A program made the translations under genes and the position numbers. Of a stretch of 64,000 nucleotides of DNA, positions 21,395-35,300 are shown in pieces. How positions within the stretch are numbered: position 1 is the first letter of the stretch; each line of letters starts with the position of its first letter. The notes below the pieces were generated by a model. That model had not been told where the DNA came from, ran no database searches, and saw only the letters and a list, made by a program, of their open reading frames with translations. This stretch comes from Dictyophora rubrovolvata (taxonomy: Eukaryota > Basidiomycota > Agaricomycetes > Phallales > Phallaceae). The DNA lies in NCBI GenBank assembly GCA_029959195.1, contig CP114120.1:2232001-2296000 (forward strand), written 5' to 3'.

Positions 21395-24300
21395 ATGTCA
21401 ATGTCAAAACTGGGCGTTCCTTTCACTACGCCCATGAAACGAATGCATTCAAATCTTTCCATGAAACTGGACGAGAATACAGCACAACCAGCATCATCCA
21501 TTCCACCGCCATCTGTCGCTCGATATCCTTCGGCAATTCGTGCACCCACTCCTCATACTCAAAACTCTCCTCCCAAAAAAATCCGCGCTCCTCTAAGTAT
21601 CGAATCTCGACCCCGTTCAACTCTCGGCAACTACCCACGTCCAATTAGTGTTATCGGAAATGCGCCAACGACACCGAAAAAAAACAATGGCAATGAAACT
21701 CCTCGACGAAATGACTCGATGTTCATGAACGATCTTAGTGGGACTCCCGATATTTCAAATGATCCTGAAGAAGGCTTGGTCGACTTCCAGAACGTTGAAG
21801 TTGATCCAGATGCTAGTATTGATATGGAAGATGTTTTTAGTGGTGGTCGGCTTAGCTCTGGTTTGGATCCCCAAAAGGAAGATAAAGTATTGGTATCCAT
21901 TCGGTATGACATCTTTCCTGAGTGCCGGGGTTGAACTGAATTTTTCAATCAGTATACGGCCTTCTGAGCAGGCCTTAGCATGGGACGTTTCCGACTCCGA
22001 AGATCCCGTCATCAAACTAAGACCTGAAAATACAAGAAACGGTGCGACTCCTCCTCAAGAATTCAGATTTGGTAAGGATTTCGAAGTCTTTTCATTCCTG
22101 GTCTAACACAGATGTTCATTCTCCCTCTTAAAAGATAATATTTTTAACCCTGACACTGTTTCCAAGTCTGTCTATGTCAAAGCGGCTAAAAGCCATGTTC
22201 GAGCGGCAATGGAGGGTTACAATGCGGTTGTTTTTGCTTACGGTCAAACCGCAAGTGGTAAAACGCATACTCTGGTTCGTGCTCGTTATGTTATTTCTTT
22301 TGGCATGACCCCAACCCGTTCATACGTTTACATAGACCGGCACTGACGAAGAACCCGGTATCATCCCACGTGCAGTAAGAGACGTCTTTGGATACATCAA
22401 ATCCACCCCATCGCGCGAATTTCTTCTCCGTTGTTCATACCTTGAGATATACAACGAAACAATCCACGATTTACTCAGTTCTAATGGTACACCTGTCGGT
22501 TTGCAAAGCGGACTAGGGAATCAAGTTATCATTCATCCTTTACGAGAAGAAGTGGTTACATCTTTGAAATCCGTTCGTGAAGTCATTCAACGCGGTGAAG
22601 CTAATCGCCGGACAGCTAGCACGGACTGGAACGAGCGCAGTTCGCGGAGTCATAGTATATTCAGACTTGTCATTGAAAGTAGAGAACGCGCGACAACACC
22701 GGAAGATGATGAAAAGAGGGTGAGGGTGATCGCGACATCGGTTTCCCTCGCTGTCAGCTCACCTATTACCTATGATTTGGCTTAGATGAATGCTGTTCCC
22801 CCTACTCCCGGAGGTTCACGGTTACAAGCTAGGGGCGGTAGAAGCGTCCGGACGAGCGTTTTGGTAGGGTTTTTCTTTTTCGCTCCCCGTGCTACCGTGC
22901 TTATTCGGCGTCTTTTAGAGTTTAATAGATTTGGCTGGTTCTGAGAAAGCTACTAGTGATAAAGAACGAACACGCGAGGGTAAATATATCAATACGAGGT
23001 GAACAAAATTCTTCCCCGATATTGACTTGATTAGCTTATGTGTTTGTAGTCTTCTCACTCTAGGTACAGTTATAGGAACTTTGGCCGAGAACCATGCCAG
23101 AGGGAGAAGGTAAGTTGTGGATTTTACATTTCATATCGTAAGCTCAACATTGCCTCTAAGTGATCATGTCCCCTACCGAAACTCAAAACTCACTCGTCTG
23201 CTTCAGCCTTCCCTCTCGGGCAACGCTCGGGTCAGTGTGATATGTACTCTGAATCCCGATCCCAATGCCGTCGCGGAGAGTACGAGCACGCTCTTATTCG
23301 CACAGCGCGTGAAGAAAGTCCACGTATGTTACTTATCTCTTTTCTGGTGTGTGTGTAGGCATGGTTTTGCTTACTGATGTTGTTTTTTTCTGGGTAGCTT
23401 TGTGCAACCAAGGTTGAGGTTGTGGATACTGAGGCTCTTATTGAGCGGTACAGGAAAGAGATTGAGGAGTTGAAGAGGAGATTAGAAGAGAGGGAGAGGG
23501 AGGCACCCGTTAGGAATAGACGGCTGAGTGCGAGAGAGGTTTGTTCTTTTTGGTTTTTTTTGCCGACGACGACGTGGTGGTAACATCTATTTCTTTTCTT
23601 CTTTTAGCAAGTGGATGAGTCTCGTGCGATGGGCGATCTTAATGCCCGAATTAAGCAATTGACGAAACTCATTTTGACGAGTCAAACTGTTGATGAGAAC
23701 AGTGGAGATAAATCTCGTCCTGCGAGTCCTAGCAAATTGGACTTTGACTTGTCCCCATATCAGGTATGTTTCCTTTGTCTCATTTCACCTCACAAGGACA
23801 ACGTTGTATTTACCATCTCGATCGATACCACCACAAGTTACAACAGGAGATTCTTGCCGCTCGCCGTCAAATTGAATCGCAGGCTAATCAGATTCTGTCA
23901 TTGGAGGCTGCACTAGAGTCGCGACCTGCTATTCCGGCAGATGCGCCTGATGCAGAAAAGGAGCGGTTGTTGGTTGAACAAGCGAGGAATATTAAAGAGT
24001 TGGAGTTGGTGATTGCGGGCTATGAGGATAATCTTGGGGAGCCGCTTCGTCAGGTTAAAGAGGATGTTGAGAAGGAGTGGAAAGTTAAAGTTGATGCTGA
24101 GCGGAAGATTAGGGAGGAGAAGGAGGCGTGGGCTAATGAGTTGGTTAGAGAGCTTGAAAGAGAGAAACAGGTATGTTTCGTTGTCTTTGTTATGTGCTGT
24201 TCTTAGTTTGCTAACGGACCACACTATGTAACTATATAGATACGTCATAAACTTGAGCAAGAAAAGCGAGCTTTGATCACGTTCGTTACGGATATTGATA

Positions 24301-24716
24301 ATCATCTTTCGGCGGGTACGACTAGGATGAGCAAACTCGGTCCTCTCAACGGCTCTATTCTAGCTGCGAAAACGAATATAGCATTGGGGTCGACTGCAAT
24401 ACCGCCACCACCGCCGCCATTCTTCATGACTCAAAAGACGAGGAAACGATCACTTTCATTGGGAGGTGTATATGATCCGAATAATTCCCCTGTTAAGACT
24501 GAGCTTAGCAAGATTCGTGCGCAGCCGAGTTTGCTTGAACAGATGCCTGAAGAGGAATGGGAGGGCGATGATGTTAGTTTTCGTAGGATTGGTGAGGGTG
24601 AAGACGGGGAGAAGGAACAGGTGAAGGTGAAACAGATCGTCGTGCCTGTAGGTGTGAATGGTGAGAAAGAGAATCAGGTTCCCGTCCCTGTTCCGGTTTC
24701 TATACCCCTTGCATGA
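21395..24716 (+). CDS. Kinesin with N-proximal motor domain (kinesin-7/Kip2-CENP-E-like)
   Basis: Twelve exons, 879 residues: 21395-21903, 21953-22071, 22135-22274, 22336-22719, 22786-22863, 22919-22998, 23050-23109, 23161-23323, 23398-23538, 23608-23763, 23838-24170, 24240-24716. A basic Ser/Pro-rich N-terminal extension (about residues 1-165) precedes the motor (about 165-520). The motor starts VLVSIRIRPSE and shows the P-loop GQTASGKT near residue 245, switch I NERSSRSHS, switch II DLAGSE, YINTSLLTLG, YRNSKLTRLLQPSLSGNA and the ending LLFAQRVKKV. Long coiled coils follow (rich in Glu/Lys/Leu, about 525-720), then a PPPPPP tract and a Ser/Lys tail. The FAYGQTASGKT form with an N-terminal extension and stalk fits the kinesin-7 group, microtubule plus-end motors. 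A frame-compatible upstream ATG at 21359 exists; 21395 is preferred because it follows the promoter motifs more naturally. Subfamily is less certain than the kinesin call. Confidence 0.92.
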
Positions 24717-26855
24717 TGCATATGTACGTGTATGCGTCCGTGACTTTTATTTGACAATTTATTTTATGGACTCTCATCTCCTGCATGCTGTTGTTTGTGT
24801 TGTTTATTGCTGTTGTTGTTGTGCTTTTTAGTGTTTTTCTAATACCCATGAGATGTTCTAGTCCTTTTCCATTCTTGTGTTTCTTTTCACTCCGTTTCTC
24901 CCATGTTTGGTATTTTCAAAATCAATAGGGCAATCATTCCAACAATACAGACATATATAGCAAAATAGACCTGGACTCTCGCGGTTTATCTCGGCGTTGA
25001 AAATTTCCTTCCTCCGCATATTTTCGGAAACTCCGGCTATGGGTATAGACGTGCGATTTTTTAGAAGTGTAATTATACATATTATATGAACGGGACGACC
25101 TTGTTTAAGCATAATAGGCAAGCAAGGCTGTTTTTACGTTTTATAATCTGAATTTGTTGATAAGTAGTTTGTGATAAGTGTAAGCCCATTGCCACGATGT
25201 TTACTCATTAATACTCGGTATTGAATTCGGTCTAGATTGTTCGAGGTTATATATATGCGCAAGGGACATTCACGTTGCGTTGTTCCATTGAGAAGATTTC
25301 GTGCATCTGATAAATCTGCTTCTGTTGACGTCAGACCATGCGCTGTTATTATATGACTAAGTTGTAGTTAAATAACTTGAGCGACGGGTTATCCGACTCT
25401 ACCGATATTACCAGCGAGACTTGCGAAAACACATGCCTCAAAAAAGTAAATGGTTTGAAACGTGCCTCCATCAAACAATAACGACGTTTATGTATGTAAA
25501 TCAATCAAACATGACTGAGGTTCAGGCAGAATTCTTGCAGCTTTTGGTCTAATTCAAATACTTAGCTTTATTGCAAATCACACATAACACGTTCATTATA
25601 ATTACGAATTACGAATAAGATCGATCGGGATTCGGGACGAGATTGCGGTCTGCGGTAACATACATATCTTCCTATGCCTGCAGCTTGCTATATGCAACGG
25701 AATATCTCGGTTAGTAATAAGTACACGAGTGCAACGTAGTGCGCTCAAATAAACGTTTAGCCTACGCCTACCCGAAATGAGAGATTTTTATGACAATTCC
25801 TTGAGGGAATCGGGGGAACTTTAATGTCCCTGTCTGAGCTCCATGTACATAATTTATCTAATATTGAGAACGGCGTCTCATATTAAATACTTATGTGGGA
25901 GTTTTCCATTTTTTTGGCCGTGTTGCGCGTGAATTCGGATATTCTCGGAGATTCCAGGTCGTCGGGGTTTTGTCCGAGTTATTTGAGCACGCTGAGAACT
26001 TTAGGTGACATTATCTCTTATGCGAAATGAGGGTGATTTTCTCCTCGTGAGTAAACGGAATCGGAGAAAACTTGTCAATCATTGCAGAGTAGTATATGGG
26101 AAGAATGTTGAGCAAATTTCCAGCTTGGAATTACGACTTACATGCAAGCTTCACGAATCATGTACTTTATTTTGTTGACTAAAGTCTGCATCGTTTATTA
26201 GTTATATTTAATGACAATTGCCATAGATATTGTTAATAATTCTGGAAATTCCATGGAAAACAATCATGGTGTCCGGATCACAAGAGTCTTACCTCAATGG
26301 AGCATAACTCAATGATGATCGATGAGTCCCGCCTGTGCTTGAGCATTTTCGTAACCATCCAGCTCAATTTCATCCTGGTAAACTCGACCGACGTCAACGC
26401 CCGATCAACTGAGCATCCCGGTCGTTAACGACAAGTTGATGCAGCCTATTCGAGTGGCACTAATATCTTTGTAACTGAGATATATTCGGAAACAATCCAA
26501 GTCAGACCTCTTTTCTGTCCAGGTCAGGTTATCAATTGGTTTGATTGTTGCTATTAGCTTCATTTCGTCAATTTACCAACAGTAACACCTTACATATGTA
26601 TAAGTAACAGAAGCGGGAATAGAGAAAAGCGAGAAAGATAAGAGGTAAGGATTGTGTAGAGTGGGAAAGAACGCAGAGTGCGATACCAAAAAAGGAACAC
26701 GTCGCCGACAAAACCTGAGGGATAAGAATAGACATAATTGTAGAATAAAAGTCGAGACGGCGCATCACGGATCAAACATCGGACTAATCTAATAACACTA
26801 TGAAGGTCTGTAATTGAGACCCTAAAACGAACCAAGGGACGCACCAGTTGTTTTT
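24717..26855. other. 2.1-kb intergenic region between convergent genes
   Basis: Lies between the ends of the kinesin (+) and the GRAM/VASt gene (-), so it should hold two 3' UTRs and no promoter. No coding stretch is supported. One exact TACATATGTA palindrome lies at 26591-26600, about 255 bp beyond the GRAM/VASt stop. Confidence 0.6.
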
Positions 26856-29800
26856 TTAATCCAATTCTTCTAATGATGATGATAATGGTGGCTCCACCTG
26901 GGCGGCGGTTTGGAGCATCTCGTTTTCAAGCTTGAAAAGCCTCTCTTCCAAACTTTCGAGCTTTTGCTTCAAATCGGCCATTTCTTCGGCAGTTCCCGCA
27001 CCAAGAGCATTACTTGCTCTGGGATAATCCCCTCCTGCTCCTGCTCCACCCGAGCGGACAGCATCTTCAATCAATCGGATTGCATCGCGAACACTTTCTC
27101 CAACAGCACGTTGAACATCATCTTCTCGTAGTGGTGCAAAAGGTGAGTAGGGGTAAGGATAAGCACCCTCTTGAAATCTCCTTGCGTAGTGGGCGGCTTT
27201 ACGGCCAGCCCGGAAGTAAGTCCATACGTTGCTTAACAGCAATCCAACAACGACGAACCACAGCACAGCCGTCATGGATGAACTTTCCCAAGTATCTTTG
27301 ATGAGCTCGATAGCTCCCCAAAAGGATTGATGAGCTACTTTAGCGGTGCCTTCTGCGGTATCTAAAGCCCATTGTAAACCCCGCTGTGATCGTTCTTTTT
27401 CTTTGGCTTTGCGTATATCTTCGGAGGATAGTTCTGGTCCCGGTAGAGGTGGTGGCGGTGGCGGTGTTTCACCAGATACCAGTGCATCGTCCAGGGCACC
27501 TTCGGCATCAAGACCATCAGGGAAAAACTCAGTTTTGTTCTCAGCGATGTAACGTCTCATACTGCGTTCGAGGCTCGTATGGTAAGTTTTTTGACCGTCG
27601 ATACAGGACCGCTCGATAATGCCTTTGATGAAACTGCGCCCTGTCCATTCTACAGTTGTCGTCACGACGATTCTGGTGCTCGTCCTACTCGCCCACATAA
27701 GACACGTTCGTGTCTTGACTGCAAACACACCACCACTCGGGACGTCTGGCGTGCGTGTTGTTGTAAGCATACTGACGTAGTCGTTGTAGTCGAGGTGGAT
27801 CATTTCATCCGTAAGCTCGCATTTAGTTTGCTTTGGACCGATGCTGGCACTTAAGGGTTTGATATAAGACATGTTGCGTTGTAAAAGATGAGAGCCGATT
27901 GTTTTTGGTGTCCAGTCAGAGATTTGAATATCTGTTTTGGTAAAAGATGAACTATTGAGGTGCTTAACTAATAGAGTTTGGCATACCGAGTAACTTTTCT
28001 TCTCTCATGAAATCTTTAATAAATCCGCTAGCAAACATGAGATTATAGATCTTTTCTGGCTCGCCGGGAACGATTATGTCCATCGCTGATTCGGGATAGT
28101 GTTGTCCTGCTTTTCCACAGGCGCAAATGGAAGTCTTGTTTTCAGTAGCAATTCTCGATGTACCAGCACTGATACCACTGATACTTTCCATGCCTTCTAC
28201 CATGCCCTCTGCCATACCCTCTAGGACGCTGCCCATGCTGTTTGTTCCTAATTGATTCATATCTAACGAACCACGCGGAGATGCAGAACCTTCGGGACGG
28301 ACAGATCTCCAGATGTTATATAATACATCGTAGGTCGTATCACGATTCAATAAACTGGCGAAAGTGTGTTTAGAACCGTAAGTTGACACTTGGATCGCGT
28401 TGGGAATGACGTATGCTGTCATTTTTTTCTCGATGTGTGTTATGTCTTCAATAGGTATGACCAGCTAAATACAAGAGAACGTCAATGGAATATATGTAGA
28501 GTATGTAGCGTCAGCCGACTCACGTCCGTTGTCCATCCGAAAATGTTGGCGTGAAAGCAAAGATGGTTCTCCGAGATATACAATCTCCCTTGGATCAGAA
28601 TTTCTCTTTGCAAAGCACATCCATAATCATCGATTAAATAATCGCCTTCCGGGACAGTTTGGAATAGTGCGTGAAAATCAGCGGTACGTTTATTCGAGGC
28701 GACGGCAAATCCGGTTATAGGTGCAACGCCGTTTGCAAGTGGGTCGAGCTCGTCATCTTGAGATGTCTCGTCTTCTTCATCGTCTTCTTCGTCGTCCGAA
28801 CCATCAAAAGAATCATCGTCCTTGGACGTACTTATGGTATCAATCGTCATGCTCCTGTACGACATGGCTGAATCCTGTGCACCGCTTGGGCCGGGGGTGA
28901 CGCTGCCAGCACCTGCACTAGATTTGCGCGATTGCGAATGTCTATCTCGTCCGTTGCTGTTCAAAGATTCCGTGCGATATACATTACTGTTATTGGTAGT
29001 GATCTGAGGAGTGACCATAGGTATAGGACGCTGCATAGCCGTGTTGGCCAAGGAGAGTCCAGTGCCTGCGATGGCGCTTGCTAAACCGCCTGATGGGTGT
29101 ATTCGTCTTTGCGATTTGGCTCTGGCTGAGGCTGAGGACTCCCGTCGGCGCCAGGAAGGTTTTTTCTGGGGGGGAGAAGGAGGAGGAGGAGTGAGTGACG
29201 AGTTGGGCGGTGCGCCCATTCCCACTGTGCTTGGGCCTGCGGCCGCAGACATTGATGGAGACGCTGAAGCATTTGATGATGATGCAGCAGCCAGGAAGGT
29301 GTTATCATAGTGTGGTGGCGATCCAACGAGAGGGGTTTGAAGTATGTAAGAGGAATCGCTTGCTGATTGACGATGTTTTTCTGATGACATTCTAGCAGTA
29401 GATTCGACGGCGTTGGCGGTACTAGCAGGTGTAGTTGGTAAGTTAGCTGAATGTGATGTTGTTGAGCGATATTGTGCAGATGATTGTGTGCTGGGAAGCT
29501 ATGTACCGGGATTATAAAATTGAGCTTAATCTGGGAGATTAACAGGGAGAAAGTTGAAACTCACGGTAGCTGACTCACGTGCACCGTGGTTTACCGTGTC
29601 TAGGGTCGTTGAGTTTAAACTTGAGGGGTCTGCATACCGGCTATTTTGGCTTTGAAGACTGGGTGATGGAGCTCGTCGTTCAACTTGCGGTGGCAGCAAG
29701 AAACCCTGTGAATCGGCTGAACTTCCATTCAGAGGCGGCAACGGCACCGACTCATTCAATGACGGGGAACGCTCGCTGTTCGCTCTGGCTCGACGATGAG

Positions 29801-29873
29801 CGGGGCTCCGGTCCACTTCAGGCTGCGCGGCGTTGGGGGCATTTCTCGTGAATTTTGACAACAGCGACGGCAT
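26856..29873 (-). CDS. GRAM-VASt membrane-contact-site sterol transfer protein (LAM/Ysp/GRAMD1-like)
   Basis: Four exons, 945 residues: 29873-29565, 29498-28524, 28464-27987, 27931-26856. A long Ser/Pro-rich disordered N-terminus (about 1-350, with an acidic run near 340-360) precedes a GRAM domain (about 370-480: FHALFQTVPEGDYLIDDYGC, QGRLYISENHLCFHANIFG, then WTTDLVIPIEDITHIEK). A VASt domain follows (about 535-720; IYNLMFASGFIKDFMREEKL then DIQISDWTPK). A single transmembrane helix lies near 807-827 (MTAVLWFVVVGLLLSNVWTY), then a C-terminal coiled coil (MADLKQKLESLEERLFKLEN). This order is diagnostic of LAM proteins, which sit in the ER at contact sites and move sterol through the VASt pocket. 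Intron 3 (donor after LL, acceptor AACAG) restores LLDIQISDW. The gene is divergent from the kelch/BTB gene with a 303-bp shared promoter. Confidence 0.9.
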
Positions 29874-30176
29874 TTCCGCACCTCAGTGCACTGCAGAGCC
29901 TGCTACTTTGTGTGTCAACCAAGGCTTCCCTGTGTGACATGTGACATGTGACATGTGACACCTGAGGTGACGCGGTGACGACGATGGCTGTGACGCAACG
30001 CAATTAGTTTGATCATTCGCTGTCATAATCAGAATCTGAGCCTTGCAGTTACGCTACTTTCGGAATCCTGTGATTCGTCTCACTTGAACGAATCCTATGG
30101 AGATGATGCCTTTATGGCAGGTATAATATGAGTGAAGGGTTCGTTGCGATGAAGCCAAACCTCTTCTTCCCTAAAG
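29874..30176. promoter_or_regulatory. Shared bidirectional promoter, GRAM/VASt and kelch/BTB genes
   Basis: The two start codons are head to head, 303 bp apart. The interval carries a GTGACAT tandem repeat (29934-29960) nearer the GRAM/VASt side. No TATA box is obvious on either strand. Confidence 0.6.
29934..29960. repeat. GTGACAT heptamer repeat, nearly four copies
   Basis: Three perfect GTGACAT units and a fourth ending GTGACAC, in the bidirectional promoter about 60-90 bp upstream of the GRAM/VASt ATG. GTGACA(C/T) words also occur alone nearby (GAGGTGACG, GCGGTGACG). Confidence 0.85.
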
Positions 30177-33100
30177 ATGAGCACTACTAGCCTCGGAGAG
30201 TTGGCCACTGTTACACACAAAGCAACAGGATGCATTCCTCCCAAGCTGCTGGTATGCATTAATAGTATTATTCAATATCATCAATAATTCGTTCTTTGCA
30301 GGGCGCGTCGACCACCGTCGTCGGAGACACTGTCTATCTTCTGGGTGGCACTAAGGGCAGAGCAAGCTCGGAACAGCTCTTCTACATGTACATATTCAAC
30401 CTGTTAACTAACACATGGGCCAAAATTCCACAGCCGGATGGTCCTGCACCCTCACCTCGTTACTTACACAGCACCGATCTCTGGAATGGCTATCTCGTCG
30501 TTTTCGGTGGTATCGTCATAGAGAAACGCGGCGAATCGCCTTATGTATTGGACGATATCTGGTTTTTCTCTATTCTTGAATCATGCTGGATCGTGTCTTC
30601 AGATTCTCCCACGTCATCCAGACCGTTACCGCGATACGGTCATCTGTCTTCTCTTTCAGCTGACCAGCTGTTTATCATTGGTGGTCAGGATAAATCAGAC
30701 CAATGGGTCGATGACATGCACTTATATGACCTTAAATCCCGTAAATGGATCCATTCTTCGAGTATTTCCTATCATTGTGGGACGTACAGAGGTCTTGCTG
30801 CTTTCTCAAACCTTCGTGTCGTTGATCCTTCGGAAGAAGGCTATGGCAACGGCATACGATTCAGATCTGACACGCCCGCTGTCATCCCTGTGACACCGCC
30901 AGATAAATTCGTAGAATTGTCATACTCTGCCCATGTTACGGAAGAGAATCCAAGCGAGATATACATGTACCTGAACTATGACGTGGGGACATTAACTTCT
31001 TATGATAATATGCCTTCAATGTATACTGATAAATCGTCTAGTTCACTAACCCTCGCCGCGAATTGCGACAATATAAAGCTACAAACGACCAACAAAACCC
31101 ATTTACCTTTCAAGACTTTACCTCCGATATGCAAGCTAAATTTCTCGTCCCGTCTTCCGTACCGCCTACATTACGTTTCCCAACAGGAGGAATTATTGGA
31201 TCATATCTTGTTCTCTCAGGAATAGATTTCACTACACGGCATACGATGGGAACATGGGCCCTTAATCTACGAACATCAACTTGGGCGAAAATCGAGATGT
31301 CATCGAGTCTTACCAAAGGCAGCTGGGCTCGCAGCGTCGTTTGGCCATCTTCCAATAGACTTGTCATATTCGGTTCTCGTGATGCTGACTTTGAAGACGA
31401 CTACCAAAGTCGTTTGTTAAGCTGGGATGATGTTGTGTGCATTGATTTAGAAGCATTCGGGATATATAGGCCCCCTCTTCAAGTCACGACCAATATGGCG
31501 AAAACCATCGGCCTTGCTGCTTTGGAAGATGAGGCGTTCGCGGATTTTATAGTTGTCTGCGATGATGGAAGGAGCATACCTTGTTCTCGAGATCTTCTTG
31601 AACGTCGCTGGCCCTGGTTTCTCGATGAACGGAAAAAATGGGACGCCAAAGCTTCAGCGACATTCGAAACAAGAGAAACTCCTGCACCATCTCTAACACT
31701 ATCACGTACATCTGTGATACTTCGTCCCGACCCACGACTGGCCCCGCGCAAGCTATATCTCTCAGAACCATATCCTATCGTCGTTGCGTTTTTGCAATAC
31801 TTGTATACTCAGTCTCTTCTGACCCCTCTACAACTCGCTCCGGCCGTGCTTAGTTCGCTTATGCTTCTGGCAGCAACATATGATATCCCCCGTCTGATGG
31901 ATCTCGTTGCACATGCGATGCATGATGCTCTTTCTCGCAGCCGAAAATTTGCTCCGGGGATTTATGATGTCGTATCGTTGGTAGACAGGTCCGGATTAAG
32001 GCATCGAGCACTCTGGATTGGCCGACGGCCTAACAAGTCAGACCGTGGGCATTCTCATTCGCGCAAACCAGATCATCAACCTAGCGACCCCCAACCATGC
32101 CTTCTCAATTCACCCTCCGCTGATCCCAGCCCAGATTCAGAACTTGATCATAAAGAAACGCTACAGCATAAACATCAAACACGGCATCCTGGTTGCCAGT
32201 CCCATTCTCGCAGTACTACACCTCAGTCTGTTCCCGTCTCTGTCTCTCCATCACCCACTGAGCTCACTCCCACTGCTTATCCTGCTCCCAGTCCCGATGA
32301 CGATAGAACTTTGACGATTCATAATGAACAAATCCGTAGTTCGATTTCGATCAGACGAACGACAGCCGGTTCTATGTTTGCATCGTTTGTTGCCGCCGTT
32401 TTGGATTTTAGCGGCGAGAACGATACAATTTTAGGCTTGACTCGACAGGATCTAATTGAAAATGGCAAGCCAAACGAATCAGAAACCATGGTGATGCAAA
32501 GTGACGATCTAACAAGACGGCCGCAGCTTCATCATCTAAATACACGTACGTTTGGTTTTTCTTTTGGATGAATTCAAAGAAGCTCTCGTCTTATCTCGTC
32601 TCAGATAACCCACATGCAAACACGACATCTATTCCTAACAACTCAGATCGTCCGGAGTCAGCACGTCCCTCTGCTTCTCACTTGGATAACGAGCTCCAAG
32701 TAACGGAACTAAAATTGTTAGAGTTAAGAAGTATGATCAATCAGGCTTTGGGTAGTGTCGCTTTAGGCCCTCCTTGGGAAAGTAGGACGACAACAGAAGT
32801 GAATAGAAGACTCTCGAGGAATGGACTAACATTCGATCCACATCGTATCAAGGCAACTTCTGGTCACAGATTATTGATTGATCCTCGATGTACATCTCCC
32901 TCGACTAGAAAGGCGGATTCCAATCTCATGTCAATGTCGCTTGGGGCAATAACTGAGGAATATGGAGAAAATAAAGGTGAACATAAAGGAAGAGGAAAAG
33001 AGGAAGAAACGCGTGCGAGATTTTCGCACAAGATTGGACATGGGTATCCTACCTCTGCTTTGAACCCAACATCAGCAGGGCTTAGTTCACTTTCCGTTCC

Positions 33101-33764
33101 CATTAAACATCGGGAGCGCTCGACAACTATTCCACGGCCATCATTAACTGGAAGTCATTCAACTACCCCTTATAAGCTGTCAAGACAACATGGAGCTTTA
33201 CCGGCTACACCTTCACCGTCGACGAACTCGAATGGGATTATTACTTCTACCTCAGGCTCAACTGCAAACTTCGGCACAAACACAAACACGTCTCGGATAG
33301 CAAATGTGCGGACCAGTTCTCTTCCACGTACCCCACAAGACCAACTTACTCGCCCCGTTCCACGGACCGCATCTCTCGGACAGAGGTCTAACTACACTTC
33401 TCATCAACAACGAAGTCAGAGCCGGGATAATCCTTCTTCAATTGCTTCTCCTGTCGCTTTCAATGGATCGCCTTTGAGTATCACTCGTCATCCTCTTCCA
33501 CCCACGCCTCCGCAGTCCGATGAATCAGAGCGGTCCTCTCCATCGAACTCTCCTTCTCATTTCAATAAGAAGAATCGATTGTCCAGTACAGATCATAAAG
33601 GATGGGCTGGCTCACCCGTGAAACCACCTACATTGATGACTATGTCTCCTACGACCGTTACACTTAGGTCGCTGAACCCTGTTGATCCTTCGATGAGCAG
33701 CAAGGTGTGTCCTAGACCGTTGCCTCCGAGGCCTGATGTCGCTCGGAGTTTGTCTCCCGTGTAA
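30177..33764 (+). CDS. Kelch-repeat and BTB protein, Ral2-like
   Basis: Four exons, 1139 residues: 30177-30251, 30302-30982, 31042-32545, 32605-33764. N-terminal kelch blades are visible (TTVVGDTVYLLGG; PAPSPRYLHSTDLWNGYLVV then FGG; PLPRYGHLSSLSADQLFIIG then GQ; GGIIGSYLVLSG), so a beta-propeller of about 400 residues. A BTB-type fold follows at about 415-565 (DEAFADFIVVCDDGRSIPCS; ARKLYL-like LYLSEPYPIVVAFLQYLYTQ; LMLLAATYDIPRLMDLVAHA). The remaining 550 residues are Ser/Thr/Pro-rich and likely disordered, with repeated SPS/TPP patterns suited to phosphorylation. The kelch-BTB order matches fission yeast Ral2, which acts upstream of Ras1; the equivalence is by architecture only. Start chosen at the first ATG of the 25-codon first exon, whose donor GTATGC joins in frame to GASTTVVGD. 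Confidence 0.83.
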
Positions 33765-35300
33765 CTTGGTTGACGTTCAATAATCTATCCGTTTAATCTT
33801 GTCTATCGCTGTTGAAATTTTATCATTTGTGATTGCTGCCTTTTCTTGTTCAATCATAAGTTATTATTCCTTGGTACTGATTTTATGGGTTTATTTAATT
33901 ATTCAGTGCATATTCTGCGTTTGCTACATACATATGTATAAGTATCAAGGCCTAAGGCCTATCTATCTGTCTGGAACCTTTACAAGAATTTTCGCCTGGG
34001 TTTTTTTTCAATGACATCATACTTTTAGCGGTAGAAACCGGATAAGGCACCATCCCCTTTGTGACTGACAGAAGGTGAAAATGAAGGTGAAATTGGCGAC
34101 AGCGATAAAATGAAGAAGAGGCGAGAGTATATTTTTACAAAGTTGGTATCACCTCAAGATGGGTGGTGCATATTATATGACTGATCATGTCTCCAGCTTC
34201 GTCAGTGGCCATATTTTGCTGTAATCAGTCGGTTATGTTATAACTGACAGCGAAATATATTCATACGTCCTAATACGTATTTAGCTGATTGCTATTGACA
34301 GATTAAACGTTGACCCACTATAAATTCGCAGTTACTTCTTATCTTGTTCAGCTGACTTGGGGTATATATGCTAGTACACCGGTGTGCTTGGTGTCATTCA
34401 AAGAACCCGAATTCAAAAATAAAGCTGCTGTCGGGTTTAACTTATACCCATTGCCAAGGGTAGGCTCAGAAGCTGTGCCAAAGGCTGAAACAAAAACACG
34501 GAGGCGATGTCGTGAATTCAGATATGTCAATGTCTTTGGAAAGTAGTACTCATGTTAAAAACCTTCAATGAGAATCCTTTCTGTCAGCAATAGAACTTGA
34601 ACAATTCTCGAGGTGATTTCATTAAACCTATTCATTCGGAAAACATTTCTTCTTCGGAAGATCAGATATGACTGTATGAGATATGACACGTACTTATACA
34701 ATTGAATTGAAGCGTGATTCACACCATTGGAAGACATTCATCGTCATCATGCGTCGGGATCGTTCCGGGGGGGTATTAACCCTTCAAATCCATGCGACTT
34801 CAGTAGACACACGGGAGACCATGCGAATACAAGAATTTTCCGGTTACCTACCAAGTACATTAACAGTGGTTCTTGGGCGGAATTTATTCAAAGGGGGCGG
34901 TGCCAATTAAAGGGAAAGCGTCATAGAGCCTTTAATTCGAATCGCAATGTTTAAGTTCATGTGCCAATCTGCCAAAAGCAAATTTATAACGGTGTAGGTA
35001 GTTACCATTTAACATTCATCCAGATTAAGAGATATCTCGAAGCTTCTCTTTTAATTTGAATCGCAAGTGTTCACGCGAGTTCGGAGTAAATTGATTTACA
35101 TACATAGATCGCTACATTCACGATTCGTTCAATCGAGTCTGACACGTTATCCAAGGCGAAATACATAGATGATGCTGGTAAATGTATTGACACGTGTATT
35201 TGTCTAAATCCGAATAGATCTAACTGATAGATGTACCACTGTAAAGATCCTAAGTAGCAGCCATATCGCCTTGAGAGGTCTTCAAAATACTAGCCTCTCA
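33765..35300. other. Intergenic between kelch/BTB gene and AKR-2
   Basis: About 1.5 kb between convergent gene ends. No supportable gene. An exact TACATATGTA palindrome lies at 33929-33938, 165 bp past the kelch/BTB stop. CTAATACGTATTTAG occurs near 34270. Confidence 0.6.
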
